From Eubacterium ruminantium (GTDB lineage: Bacteria; Bacillota; Clostridia; Lachnospirales; Lachnospiraceae): 64,000 nt of DNA. Position 1 is the first letter of the stretch, and every line of letters starts with the position of its first letter. Below are positions 27,306 to 36,184 of the stretch, one piece after another. The DNA lies in assembly GCF_900167085.1 (NCBI RefSeq), contig NZ_FUXA01000013.1, positions 1 through 64,000 on the forward strand. Direction: 5' to 3'. Below the pieces are notes generated by a model that saw only the letters and a list, made by a program, of their open reading frames with translations, was not told the origin of the DNA and made no database searches. Both the position numbers and the translations under genes were made by a program.

Positions 27306-27965
27306 TTACAGTTTTTCAATATCTGTCAGACTGATCTCAACAGATGTTGTTCTTCCGAATATATCAACATCAATAGTAACAGTCTGCTTGCCGGCATTGA
27401 TATCTTTAATCTTGCCGTCTGTTCCTTCCCATGCACCTGAAACGACCTTAATATAGTCGCCAAGTTCTACATCAATATCGATAACCTGGTTAGGAATCTT
27501 AACACCAAGCTTCTTCATCTCTGCTTCTGTTAAAGGAACCGGTTCTGATCCAGGTCCAACAAATCCTGTAACTCCTCTGGTATTACGAACAACATACCAT
27601 GTTACGTCATTCTTTATCATATGTACCAATACATAACCTGGGAACATCTTTTTGGAAACGGTTTTCTTCACACCATTTTTTGTCTCGACAACATCCTGAA
27701 GAGGAACCATAACTTCAAGCATCTGTCCCTGAAGTTTTCTGTTCTCAATGGTCTTCTCGATATCTGCCTTAACTTTATTCTCGTAACCGGAATAGGTGTG
27801 AACTACATACCAATGCGGTTCTGTATCTTCAACCTGTTTAAAGCTTGTAGGTGTAGTCTTTTCAACCGTCTCAGCATTTTCTGAAACATTTTCAGCTTCA
27901 GCATTTACTGCATCAGTATTATCTACTTCAACATTATCTACTGCTTCTTCATTAATTTCTGACAT
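27306..27965 (-). CDS. nusG: Transcription factor NusG with acidic N-terminal extension
   Basis: The 219-residue protein has the NGN domain from ~50 (HWYVVHTYSGYENKVKADIE, MFPGYVLVHM, RNTRGVTGFVG) and the KOW domain at the end (GDYIKVVSGAWEGTDGKIKDIN). About 48 residues rich in Glu, Asp, Asn and Val precede the usual start, so it is longer than the ~175-residue norm. NusG links RNA polymerase with ribosomes or Rho. It lies directly after secE. Confidence 0.97.
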   Translation of the reverse strand: MSEINEEAVDNVEVDNTDAVNAEAENVSENAETVEKTTPTSFKQVEDTEPHWYVVHTYSGYENKVKADIEKTIENRKLQGQMLEVMVPLQDVVETKNGVKKTVSKKMFPGYVLVHMIKNDVTWYVVRNTRGVTGFVGPGSEPVPLTEAEMKKLGVKIPNQVIDIDVELGDYIKVVSGAWEGTDGKIKDINAGKQTVTIDVDIFGRTTSVEISLTDIEKL

Positions 27966-27969
27966 TTTA

Positions 27970-28182
27970 TCACCGTCCTACAAGTATGAAACCTAATCCA
28001 TATTTAATAAGATAATCTATACCAACAATCATTAAACCGATCAGAACAGCTGAAACAATAACTGCTATAGACTGTCTGAAAAGATTCTTCTTAGTTGGCC
28101 AGGTAATCTTACCAAATTCACCCTTGAGTTCCTGAAACCAGCTTCTCTTAAGAGCAGGTGTTTCTTGCTTTTTATCTGCCAT
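27970..28182 (-). CDS. secE: Preprotein translocase subunit SecE
   Basis: A 70-residue protein with the SecE signature SWFQELKGEFGKITWPTKKNLFRQS followed by one membrane helix (IAVIVSAVLIGLMIVGIDYL). It clamps SecY in the membrane. Between rpmG and nusG, as in most Firmicutes. Confidence 0.96.
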   Translation of the reverse strand: MADKKQETPALKRSWFQELKGEFGKITWPTKKNLFRQSIAVIVSAVLIGLMIVGIDYLIKYGLGFILVGR

Positions 28183-28207
28183 ACTTAACTCCGATCCGTA
28201 AAATTAA

Positions 28208-28357
28208 TTACTTTGTTTCCTTGTGTAATGTATGCGCCTTGCAGAATTTACAATACTTCTTAGTCTCAAGTCTATCCGGGTGGTTCTTCTTCTCCTTTGT
28301 CATATTGTAATTACGCTGTTTGCATTCCTGACATGCCAATGTAATCTTAACACGCAT
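28208..28357 (-). CDS. rpmG: Ribosomal protein bL33
   Basis: A 49-residue frame that begins [17 protein letters not shown] and ends [14 protein letters not shown]. The two CxxC pairs show the zinc-binding form. A good ribosome site (GGAGG) lies upstream. First gene of the operon. Confidence 0.95.
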   Translation of the reverse strand: MRVKITLACQECKQRNYNMTKEKKNHPDRLETKKYCKFCKAHTLHKETK

Positions 28358-28408
28358 GACTTATACCTCCATCTTATCTACTAAATTACAACTAAGATTT
28401 GTAACTGT

Positions 28409-28436
28409 ATGATACGGGTAAATCCACTGTTTTCAA
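28409..28436 (-). promoter_or_regulatory. Promoter of rpmG-secE-nusG-rplKA
   Basis: TTGAAA (28431-28436) and TATCAT (28409-28414) are spaced by 16 bases on the minus strand, about 50 bases before rpmG. Confidence 0.65.
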
Positions 28437-28538
28437 CACGTCTGTTAGTGGACTATATACAATTACTTTCCCGCATATTGTTGGGATATATCCGGGAAGT
28501 ACCGGTAAGCCAACCTCTTTTTGATGGTAGCACAACAA

Positions 28539-28607
28539 AAAAAGCCCTAGAGGCTTACGCATCGCATATCGTAACATACGAATTGTTTAAAGTCAATAGG
28601 GCTTTTT
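28539..28607 (-). terminator. Long-loop terminator after the esterase gene
   Basis: AAAAAGCCCTA and TAGGGCTTTTT pair across a ~47-base loop, with T-runs on both sides. It separates the esterase from the ribosomal-protein operon. Confidence 0.75.
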
Positions 28608-28635
28608 GCATTTATGATGAAAACTCTGTATATAC

Positions 28636-29985
28636 TTATTTATTATCCTTAAACACGAAAATATTCTGCTTATCAGAATCGTAATTTTCCCACTCAGGCA
28701 TCTTCACGCCATCAGCGTCAACACCATTTGGATCTCCTGTCTTAACAAAATCCGCGAGATAATTACACATATGTCTTGCCAGATCGAAATGATGTCCCTT
28801 AAATGGTCTCCAGCATTTACTTATACTTTCAAACCAGAACCAAAGATCTACCGAATGGAATGTTCCCGGATTATCTTCACCCGGAATACTTGGGTCAAAG
28901 CAATATGTATAGACTTTTCTGTCTACGCCATTCTTCTTATCATTCTCGATAAGTTTTTTGCATGACTCCTTAACTGTCTTCTCAACAGCATTTACACCAC
29001 CAAATGTAAACTCGTCACTTGTATAACCTGTTATTATAGGAACATTCGGATAACTTCCTTCAATAACATTTGTAAGAGGATCTTTCTTAAAATGAATTCC
29101 GTCATCAATCGGGAACATTTTAAGTTTCATTCCGTCTTTTGAATATTCGCCGTAAAGATCTCGAAGCTTTATAGCATCGATCTTTCTGGCTTCTTCAAGG
29201 CTGTTCACGCCAATATATTTGAAAAAGGCTTCTCCTCTTCTTTCAGCCTCGGCAAGATCGATAGGATTGAAGATATCTCCTTCCTCATCATCAATTCTTA
29301 TCATTCCGCTGAAAATAGCAGCTCCTTTAACAATATCTTTATTCTCCGGACAAGTCAGTTGTTGCATTGTACTTGCTCCGCCCGCTGACTGACCTGCTAT
29401 AGTAATCTTTTCCGGATCACCACCAAATGCGGCAATATTTCTGTATACCCATTTAAGTCCTGCCTGCTGATCAAGAAGACCAAAGTTTGCAGGAGCATCA
29501 GGATTTTCCTTTGTGATCTCCGGATGAGCCATAAAGCCCATTAATGCAAGTCTGTAATTAACACTTACGACTATAATTCCTCTTCTTGCAAGACGTTCTC
29601 CATCGAATTCCATTTCAGGAGTATATCCCCACTGAAACGCTCCGCCGAAAAACCATACAAGTACAGGAAGCTTTTCATCAGTACGTTTTGCCGGTGTCCA
29701 TACATTTAAGTAAAGACAATCTTCATCCATCGGAATATCCGGATCAACGTGCCATTCTTTACAATAAACATCATCACCAACGCCCGGCTGGTCCTGAACG
29801 GAAATAGGTGCAAACTCATAGGCAAGGTAAACATCATCCCAATCCTCGCAAGGCTGCGGTGCTCTCCAACGATTCTTTCCTACAGGAGGCGCTGCATACG
29901 GAACCCCTTTAAAAACAGTAACTCTCGGATCTGCTGACGGAAGTCCCTTTAATTTTCCGTTTTCTACCTTCACTTCTCTCAACAT
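28636..29985 (-). CDS. Type B carboxylesterase
   Basis: A 449-residue alpha/beta hydrolase with the carboxylesterase B signatures: VFKGVPYAAPPVG, EDCLYLNVWTP, the oxyanion loop FFGGAFQWG, the nucleophile Ser200 in ITIAGQSAGG, and the putative catalytic His in PGTFHSVDLWFWFE. No signal peptide is seen, so it is likely cytoplasmic. It would cleave carboxylic esters, perhaps of plant-derived acetyl or feruloyl groups; substrate unknown. Monocistronic. Confidence 0.92.
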   Translation of the reverse strand: MLREVKVENGKLKGLPSADPRVTVFKGVPYAAPPVGKNRWRAPQPCEDWDDVYLAYEFAPISVQDQPGVGDDVYCKEWHVDPDIPMDEDCLYLNVWTPAKRTDEKLPVLVWFFGGAFQWGYTPEMEFDGERLARRGIIVVSVNYRLALMGFMAHPEITKENPDAPANFGLLDQQAGLKWVYRNIAAFGGDPEKITIAGQSAGGASTMQQLTCPENKDIVKGAAIFSGMIRIDDEEGDIFNPIDLAEAERRGEAFFKYIGVNSLEEARKIDAIKLRDLYGEYSKDGMKLKMFPIDDGIHFKKDPLTNVIEGSYPNVPIITGYTSDEFTFGGVNAVEKTVKESCKKLIENDKKNGVDRKVYTYCFDPSIPGEDNPGTFHSVDLWFWFESISKCWRPFKGHHFDLARHMCNYLADFVKTGDPNGVDADGVKMPEWENYDSDKQNIFVFKDNK

Positions 29986-30100
29986 GCTAGTAATCCTCCA
30001 AACCTGCTTTTATTTAAAACGCTAATTAACAGGATACAAAATATTACCTAAAATGAAACCCTGCATATTCATAAATCTATACCGATTATTTCAATCATTT

Positions 30101-30949
30101 TTAGTTTAACAACATTTTTTTCTCTTCTTCGGTAAGTTTTCTGTACTCTCCCGTCGGAAGACTTTCATCAAGTTTAAGTCTTCCCATGCTGAGCCTCTTA
30201 AGATATATAACCTTATGACCTCTTGCTTCAAACATTCTTTTTACCTGATGAAAACGTCCTTCGGTTATCGTTACCTCTGCCTCAGTCGTTATTTCTTCCG
30301 CCCTTATATCCTCAGCCATCGTTTCATCAACTGTTGTTTCATCAACTGTTGTTTCCTCAGCCATCGTTTCATCAACTGCTGTTTCATCAGCAATTATTAC
30401 ATCAATTGTTGTTTCATCAATTGTTGATTCTTCAGTAATTTTTATAATAGAAAGAACTGCAGGTTTTGTTAATTTCTCGTCACCTATGTCCAACCCTTCT
30501 TTAAAGGCGTCAACATCCTCTTCATCAAGTCGTCCCGTAACAATAACTTTATAGACCTTATCAACATGCTTTCCCGGAGCGAGAAGTCTGTTTGCCAGCA
30601 TTCCGTCATTGGTTATAATAAGAAGCCCTTCAGTATCACGGTCAAGACGTCCCACAGGGAACAAGTCTCTTCTTTTCTTTTCGGTAATAAGGTCGACAAC
30701 CGTTTTTTCAACCCTGTCGGTACTTGCGGAAATAACGCCTGCCGGCTTATTCAGCATATAATATTCAAATTCTTCATATGCGGCTGTCTTGCCGTTGACT
30801 GTGACAATATCCGATTCCGGATTGATCTTAACATCCGAAGAAGACGCTTTTTCGCCATTTATAAGAACCGCACCGGAACGAACAAGCTGCTTTGTCTTAC
30901 TTCTTGTTCCATATCCTGTGTCGGCCAGAAATTTATCTAATCTGATCAA
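30101..30949 (-). CDS. RsuA/RluB-type rRNA pseudouridine synthase with repeat insertion
   Basis: The 282-residue enzyme has an S4 RNA-binding domain (~1-50, MIRLDKFLADTGYGTRS) and the catalytic Asp103 in FPVGRLDRDTEGLLI, with the C-terminal phrase EGRFHQVKRMFEARG. Between LSIIKI and EAEVTI, about 50 residues of Thr/Asp/Glu-rich repeats (VDETT-like) are inserted in what should be a tight beta hairpin. The insertion leaves the catalytic parts intact, so the enzyme is probably active. Lies just downstream of the ABC exporter genes. Confidence 0.9.
   Translation of the reverse strand: MIRLDKFLADTGYGTRSKTKQLVRSGAVLINGEKASSSDVKINPESDIVTVNGKTAAYEEFEYYMLNKPAGVISASTDRVEKTVVDLITEKKRRDLFPVGRLDRDTEGLLIITNDGMLANRLLAPGKHVDKVYKVIVTGRLDEEDVDAFKEGLDIGDEKLTKPAVLSIIKITEESTIDETTIDVIIADETAVDETMAEETTVDETTVDETMAEDIRAEEITTEAEVTITEGRFHQVKRMFEARGHKVIYLKRLSMGRLKLDESLPTGEYRKLTEEEKKMLLN
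30321..30425 (-). repeat. 15-bp tandem repeats inside the pseudouridine synthase gene
   Basis: Seven consecutive 15-base units based on GTTTCATCAACTGTT (plus strand), each encoding five residues such as VDETT. Copies 1 and 2 are identical and later ones drift. Confidence 0.9.
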
Positions 30950-30982
30950 AATTCTATCCTCTGAATAACAATAATAAAATAA

Positions 30983-31726
30983 TTATTTGTCCGTCATTTT
31001 ATCATAAATATCTGCAATTTCATTTACTTCTCCAAAGGAAATAACTTTTCCTTTTTCAAGTATCATGGCCTTATTGCAGATCTTTCTTACCTGATCTGTG
31101 TTATGTGAGACAAACAGTACCGTAATGCCTTTATCTATAAGTTTCATAAGCTTCGCTTCACTCTTCTTACGAAATTTTGCATCTCCGACAGAAAGAACCT
31201 CATCAAGAATAAGGATGTCCGGTTCAACAATGGTCGCTATGGCGAATCCAAGTCGCGCCTTCATTCCGGAAGAATAATTCTTCAGAGGCACATCGATAAA
31301 ATCTTTTAATTCAGAAAAATCTATTATTTCCTGAAGTTTCTCATCAATCACCTTATGTCTGTATCCAAGCACTGCGCCGTAAAGGTATATATTCTCACGA
31401 CCGGTATACTGCGGATCAAATCCGGCTCCGAGTTCGATCAAAGGTGCTATTACGCCCTGTCTTTCCACAGTGCCGTTTGTAGGCTTAAATACTCCGGCAA
31501 CCACTTTAAGCAGTGTACTTTTTCCAGCACCATTCAGCCCCAGTATTCCTAATCTGTCTCCGGCTCCGACACTGAAAGAAATGTCTTTTAAAGCCCAGAA
31601 CTCATCATATCTTAGTTGTCCCTTTAAAAGCTTTATAAAATATTCTTTGAGACTATCCACTTTTTCTTTGCTGAGATTGAATTTCATCCCAACGTTATTT
31701 AGTTTTAAAACATCATTCTCAGCCAT
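30983..31726 (-). CDS. tagH: Polysaccharide/teichoic acid ABC exporter ATPase, TagH/RfbE type
   Basis: A 247-residue ATPase with Walker A GLNGAGKST, the signature NYSSGMKARLGFAIA, Walker B DILILDEVLSVGD and a switch histidine (FVSHNTD). Long spacing and the RLGFAIA motif match exporters of wall or capsular polymer rather than importers. It lies one base from the permease gene and so works with it. Confidence 0.9.
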   Translation of the reverse strand: MAENDVLKLNNVGMKFNLSKEKVDSLKEYFIKLLKGQLRYDEFWALKDISFSVGAGDRLGILGLNGAGKSTLLKVVAGVFKPTNGTVERQGVIAPLIELGAGFDPQYTGRENIYLYGAVLGYRHKVIDEKLQEIIDFSELKDFIDVPLKNYSSGMKARLGFAIATIVEPDILILDEVLSVGDAKFRKKSEAKLMKLIDKGITVLFVSHNTDQVRKICNKAMILEKGKVISFGEVNEIADIYDKMTDK

Positions 31727-31727
31727 T

Positions 31728-32495
31728 TTAAATATTCAGAATAAATCTGTCCTCACACTTTTTAAACATAACAAATCCGATTATTATGCATACAACGCTG
31801 AAAGAAAATGAATATATCAGATATTTATAATTCATAACCTCTCCAAAAATGCAGCTTCTGAAATTTGAAATAACACAATAAAGCGGATTGCCTTTAAGTA
31901 CAATTCCGTACCTGCTCTTCAAAAGTCTTTCCGGCTTATAGAATATAGCGCAGGTATACATCACAAGCATAAGAAGTACATTCCAGAGGTATTCCATATC
32001 TCTGAAGAAAACACCGATGGTGGATAATATAAGTCCCACGCCTGTACATAATAAAAATAAATTGATGAGCGGCACTATTATCTGCAGTAAATATACAGTC
32101 GGATAAACCCCGAGCACAACTGCCACAATCGCAAGTACCACAAGTGATATCATGAAAATAATATAATTAAAGATTATTCCCGAAAGCGGATAAAGAATCT
32201 TTAAAACATAGACTTTTTTGATCATCGGAGCATTTGCCCTGATTGATTTTAATGAATTATTGGTTGTCTGGGAAAAGCAACCGAAAAGGAGTCTGCCTGT
32301 AAGAATAAATACAGGAAATGTCTTATCATGCACTCCCATTAATGTACCAAAAACAACAGTGAGTACTATCATTGTCAAAAGCGGTTCAATAAGAGACCAT
32401 AATATTCCAAGATATGATCTTCTGTATTTCAGCCTTATACCTTTTATGACCAGTTCTTTCAATATGAACATATTCTGGCTAAAGCTTTGTTTCAT
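31728..32495 (-). CDS. tagG: Polysaccharide/teichoic acid ABC exporter permease, TagG type
   Basis: Six membrane segments in 255 residues, beginning MKQSFSQNMFILKELVIKGIRLKYRRSYLGILWSLIEPLL, the ABC-2 exporter start. The ATG at 32495 has GGAGG 9 bases upstream; the longer frame begins with TTG and is less likely. It moves a lipid-linked polymer made by proteins like the TagF homologue at 18-21 kb. Confidence 0.9.
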   Translation of the reverse strand: MKQSFSQNMFILKELVIKGIRLKYRRSYLGILWSLIEPLLTMIVLTVVFGTLMGVHDKTFPVFILTGRLLFGCFSQTTNNSLKSIRANAPMIKKVYVLKILYPLSGIIFNYIIFMISLVVLAIVAVVLGVYPTVYLLQIIVPLINLFLLCTGVGLILSTIGVFFRDMEYLWNVLLMLVMYTCAIFYKPERLLKSRYGIVLKGNPLYCVISNFRSCIFGEVMNYKYLIYSFSFSVVCIIIGFVMFKKCEDRFILNI

Positions 32496-32576
32496 CCTTA
32501 AGCGCCTCCGTTTTATCAATGCATTTGCACATGATAATAGTATAGATTAAACCTTATTTTGTCAACAAAACCAAAA

Positions 32577-32605
32577 CGGAAGATCCTTTAAATCAAGATC
32601 TTCCG
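32577..32605. terminator. Terminator of ilvE
   Basis: CGGAAGATC and GATCTTCCG arms with an 11-base loop and T-run on the minus strand, 60 bases after ilvE. Confidence 0.8.
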
Positions 32606-32665
32606 TTTCGATATTTATAAACATATTACTTATACAAATAAGTACTGTCTTTTATGATTTTGTGA

Positions 32666-33688
32666 TTACTCAATAACTTTGATCCATCCTTCAGGAGCTT
32701 CGATTCTACCCATCTGAATTCCTGTAAGTGTATCATAAAGTTTCTTAGTCTTAGGTCCCATCTCTTCCATTCCGCTTGGGAAACAGATATCTTTACCATG
32801 GTCATTGATCTTACCAACAGGTGAGATTACTGCAGCTGTACCGCAAAGACCACACTCATCGAAGCTTGAAAGTTCATCAAGATAAACTTCTCTTTCTTCA
32901 ACTTCCATTCCAAGATAATCCTTAGCAACAACTTCGAGTGAACGACGTGTTACTGATGGAAGGATACTGTTTGACTTTGGAGTAATGAATTTATTGCCCT
33001 GAATAAATATCATATTTGCTCCACCTGTCTCTTCAACCTTTGTTCTGGTTGCAGGATCAAGATACATATTCTCATCGAATCCCTTCTGATGAGCATCAAC
33101 GATAGCATGAAGACTCATTGCATAATTAAGTCCTGCTTTGATATGTCCTGTTCCGTGAGGAGCTGCTCTGTCGAAATCACTAACTCTGATATAGATTGGC
33201 TTAGCGCCGCCCTTGAAATAAGGACCTACAGGAGTTGTGAGTATTCTAAACTGATATTCATCAGCCGGCTTAACACCTATAACTGAGTTTGATCCAAACA
33301 TGAAAGGTCTGATATAAAGAGTTGCTCCTGAACCATATGGAGGTACCCATGCAGTATTAGCCTTAACAACATCAACTACTGCCTGAATAAATCTCTCCTT
33401 AGGGAAGACAGCCATCTCAAGTCTCTTACATGTATCCATCATTCTTTCTGCATTAAGGTCAGGACGGAATGTAACGATATGTCCGTCTTCTGTTGTATAT
33501 GCCTTAAGTCCTTCGAAACAAGACTGTGAATAATGAAGTACACATGCACATTCACTCATTGTAATTGTATGATCAGGTGTAAGAACACCATCATCCCATT
33601 TACCGTCTTTGAAATTCGAAACATAACTCTTATCTGTTTGAACGTAGCCAAATCCAAGGCTTCCCCAATCAATGTCCTTCTTTTCCAT
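32666..33688 (-). CDS. ilvE: Branched-chain amino acid aminotransferase
   Basis: The 340-residue class IV PLP enzyme catalyses the last step of valine, leucine and isoleucine synthesis. Motifs include DHTITMSECACVLHYSQSCFEGLKAY, the PLP lysine in GHIKAGLNYAMSL, and SILPSVTRRSLEVVAKD. Monocistronic, with a good terminator. Confidence 0.95.
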   Translation of the reverse strand: MEKKDIDWGSLGFGYVQTDKSYVSNFKDGKWDDGVLTPDHTITMSECACVLHYSQSCFEGLKAYTTEDGHIVTFRPDLNAERMMDTCKRLEMAVFPKERFIQAVVDVVKANTAWVPPYGSGATLYIRPFMFGSNSVIGVKPADEYQFRILTTPVGPYFKGGAKPIYIRVSDFDRAAPHGTGHIKAGLNYAMSLHAIVDAHQKGFDENMYLDPATRTKVEETGGANMIFIQGNKFITPKSNSILPSVTRRSLEVVAKDYLGMEVEEREVYLDELSSFDECGLCGTAAVISPVGKINDHGKDICFPSGMEEMGPKTKKLYDTLTGIQMGRIEAPEGWIKVIE

Positions 33689-33904
33689 CTCAGTTCATCT
33701 CCAATCTGAAATCATTCTCACATCCTTTAAAATCCGTCGGATATGAGTAATCTATTGAAATACAATATACTGCTTATTATATGCTCATTTTTTTGTCAGT
33801 CAAGGAAAAAGCGATAATATTTATCAAAAAGCTGATTTTAGCCTAAAATTTCATCACATTTTTCTGATTTTCTTAATAAAATTAAGCTTGCGGTATATTA
33901 TCTA

Positions 33905-35119
33905 TTATGCTTCGTAGTTATCTGAAATAGTATGCTTCTCTTTATATTCAGAGATACGAGCCTGAATTCTTTCTGACTGATCAAGAAGATCGCTTATACT
34001 TGCATCATGGTTGATATGATCGATAAGATATGCGATATATTTGCTCATATCAGCTGATTCATACCAGTCACGCTCAAAGAGTTCAGGTTTCTGATAAGTT
34101 ACATTTGTTGTGATAACTTTCTCAATGATTCCTTCCTTCTTAGCTGCATCGAATACATCAAGACCTGCAGTGAAGAGACCGAAAGTAGCAAGACAATAAA
34201 CTCTGTTTGCCTTTCTCTTCTTAAGCTCTCTTGCAACATCAAGCATACTTTCACCTGAAGCGATCATATCATCGATAATAATTACATCCTTACCTTCAAC
34301 ATCATCACCAAGGAATTCATGTGCAACGATAGGATTCTTACCATTAACAACTCTTGTATAATCTCTTCTCTTATAGAACATTCCGACATCAACGCCAAAA
34401 TGGTTTGCAAAATAAATTGCTCTATGCATAGCGCCTTCATCAGGGCTTATGATCATAAGATGATCGGAATCAAGCTTAAGGTCCGGTGTTGTCTTAAGGA
34501 GACATTTAATGAACTGATATGTTGGCATTACATTTTCAAATCCACTTACCGGTATAGCATTCTGAACACGAGGATCATGTGCATCGAAAGTAATGATATT
34601 TTCAACGCCCATTCCTACAAGCTCCTGAAGTGCAAGCGCACAGTCAAGTGACTCACGGTTAGTTCTCTTATGCTGTCTGCTTTCATAAAGGAATGGCATG
34701 ATAACATTGATTCTTCTTGCCTTTCCTCCGATTGCAGCAATTATCCTCTTAAGATCCTGAAAATGATCATCAGGGGACATTGGCTTAACTATTCCGCACT
34801 GACTATATTCAATACTGTAATTCCCAACATCTACCATAAGGAAAACATCTTTACCACGGATAGATCCCTTAAGAGTTCCTTTTGCTTCTCCCGATGCAAA
34901 TCTTGGACAATCTGACTTAAGAAGAAATGTTTCCTGCTCATAACCATCAAAGATAATACTCTCCTTTGGCTCTTTAACAAGTCTTGCCTTTCTCCATTTA
35001 ACCAGATATTTATCTACCTTCTTACCTAAATTACAACAACTTTCAAGTGGTAAAAGTCCGAGCTGTCCAACAGGAATAGTACTGAGTTTGCTTGCGTCTG
35101 GCATTTTTTTATCCTCCAA
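33905..35119 (-). CDS. prs: Ribose-phosphate pyrophosphokinase, long clostridial form
   Basis: A 404-residue PRPP synthase-like protein, longer than the usual ~315. The first ~90 residues are specific to this group; then come VMPFLYESRQHKRTNRESLDCA, IITFDAHDP and the ribose phosphate loop DVIIIDDMIASGESMLD, a variant of the standard DDxxDTGGT. It would make PRPP for nucleotide, histidine and tryptophan synthesis. The variant loop and extension leave some doubt about the exact reaction. Confidence 0.8.
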   Translation of the reverse strand: MEDKKMPDASKLSTIPVGQLGLLPLESCCNLGKKVDKYLVKWRKARLVKEPKESIIFDGYEQETFLLKSDCPRFASGEAKGTLKGSIRGKDVFLMVDVGNYSIEYSQCGIVKPMSPDDHFQDLKRIIAAIGGKARRINVIMPFLYESRQHKRTNRESLDCALALQELVGMGVENIITFDAHDPRVQNAIPVSGFENVMPTYQFIKCLLKTTPDLKLDSDHLMIISPDEGAMHRAIYFANHFGVDVGMFYKRRDYTRVVNGKNPIVAHEFLGDDVEGKDVIIIDDMIASGESMLDVARELKKRKANRVYCLATFGLFTAGLDVFDAAKKEGIIEKVITTNVTYQKPELFERDWYESADMSKYIAYLIDHINHDASISDLLDQSERIQARISEYKEKHTISDNYEA

Positions 35120-35164
35120 TTAAAAATACATATGGTTATTTATTTATAAACCTTCCCGAGATAA

Positions 35165-36184
35165 TCAGTGCCTCTCAAGAAGACGTTTCTTTTTGACCAT
35201 CCTGATATTTGCTCCGAAGATATTGAAGAAATCATAATTCTCCGCTATTCTTCCCGCAAATCTCTCAGTGTAATTTTCTTTTATACCTTTTATATCAAGA
35301 TTAGAAGAAATGATAGTCGACTTACCTGAAATAATCCTGTCATTAACAACTCTGAATAACTGAGTTACGCTTTGTCTGTTAACCGATTCTGTTCCCAGGT
35401 CATCAATTATAAGAAGATCTGCATTAAAGAGAAATTCGTATCTTGCTTTTTTCTCTTTATCATCATACTCTTCTTCATTCCTTCTGAAGAGGTAACCGTT
35501 GATTACGTCCTCAACCATTCCCCCTGCTGTAAGATAAAACACACTGTGCCCTTCGTCAAGTATTTCTTTTGCGATGCAATTTGTTAAAAATGTTTTTCCT
35601 CTGCCCGTTTCACCAAAAATTATGATATTTTGACTTGTATCACCAAATTTTTTTATGAATTCTTTTGATTTAGCCAAAATATTCTGTATATTTTCATATG
35701 GAGAAACTTTTTCATCTTCAAGGCGTTCTTGCCTGTAATAACTCATATCAAAAGTTGAAAAATTCTCCTGCTCAAGTCTGTCACTGATATTTGACTCCAG
35801 ATATCTCGCTTCAACAATTAACTGTTTTAAGCATTTACATTTTTCATTTCCGATATATCCTTCGTCTTTACAAAGATTACAAACATATCTTCTCTCAAGA
35901 TAATTCTCATCATAACCGTTTTTGATAAGAATATTCTTCTTTTTCTCAGACAGTTCGGAATTTCTCTTTTCAAGTTCCGCAAGGAATGCTATATCATTTC
36001 CGGTTCCCTTAACCTTCTTTCGAATAGCCATAAGAGTGCCGTTTCTAAGCTCATCGTCAATCTCTTTTATCTCAGGAAGCTTTTCGTAAAGCGCTTCTCT
36101 TCTTTCACGAAGATCCCTTGCACTGTCATTCCTTCTTCTATCCAGTTTTTTCAGGATTTCATCCATATCGAAAGTATAACTCAT
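35165..36184 (-). CDS. dnaI: Replicative helicase loader, DnaC/DnaI type
   Basis: A 339-residue protein with an N-terminal helical and zinc-like part (CNLCKDEGYIGNEKCKCLKQ at ~100) and an AAA+ domain with Walker A IIFGETGRGKTFL and Walker B ADLLIIDDLGTE. It loads the replicative helicase. Its ATG overlaps the stop codon of the dnaD gene (TAATG), so the two are translationally coupled. Confidence 0.88.
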   Translation of the reverse strand: MSYTFDMDEILKKLDRRRNDSARDLRERREALYEKLPEIKEIDDELRNGTLMAIRKKVKGTGNDIAFLAELEKRNSELSEKKKNILIKNGYDENYLERRYVCNLCKDEGYIGNEKCKCLKQLIVEARYLESNISDRLEQENFSTFDMSYYRQERLEDEKVSPYENIQNILAKSKEFIKKFGDTSQNIIIFGETGRGKTFLTNCIAKEILDEGHSVFYLTAGGMVEDVINGYLFRRNEEEYDDKEKKARYEFLFNADLLIIDDLGTESVNRQSVTQLFRVVNDRIISGKSTIISSNLDIKGIKENYTERFAGRIAENYDFFNIFGANIRMVKKKRLLERH

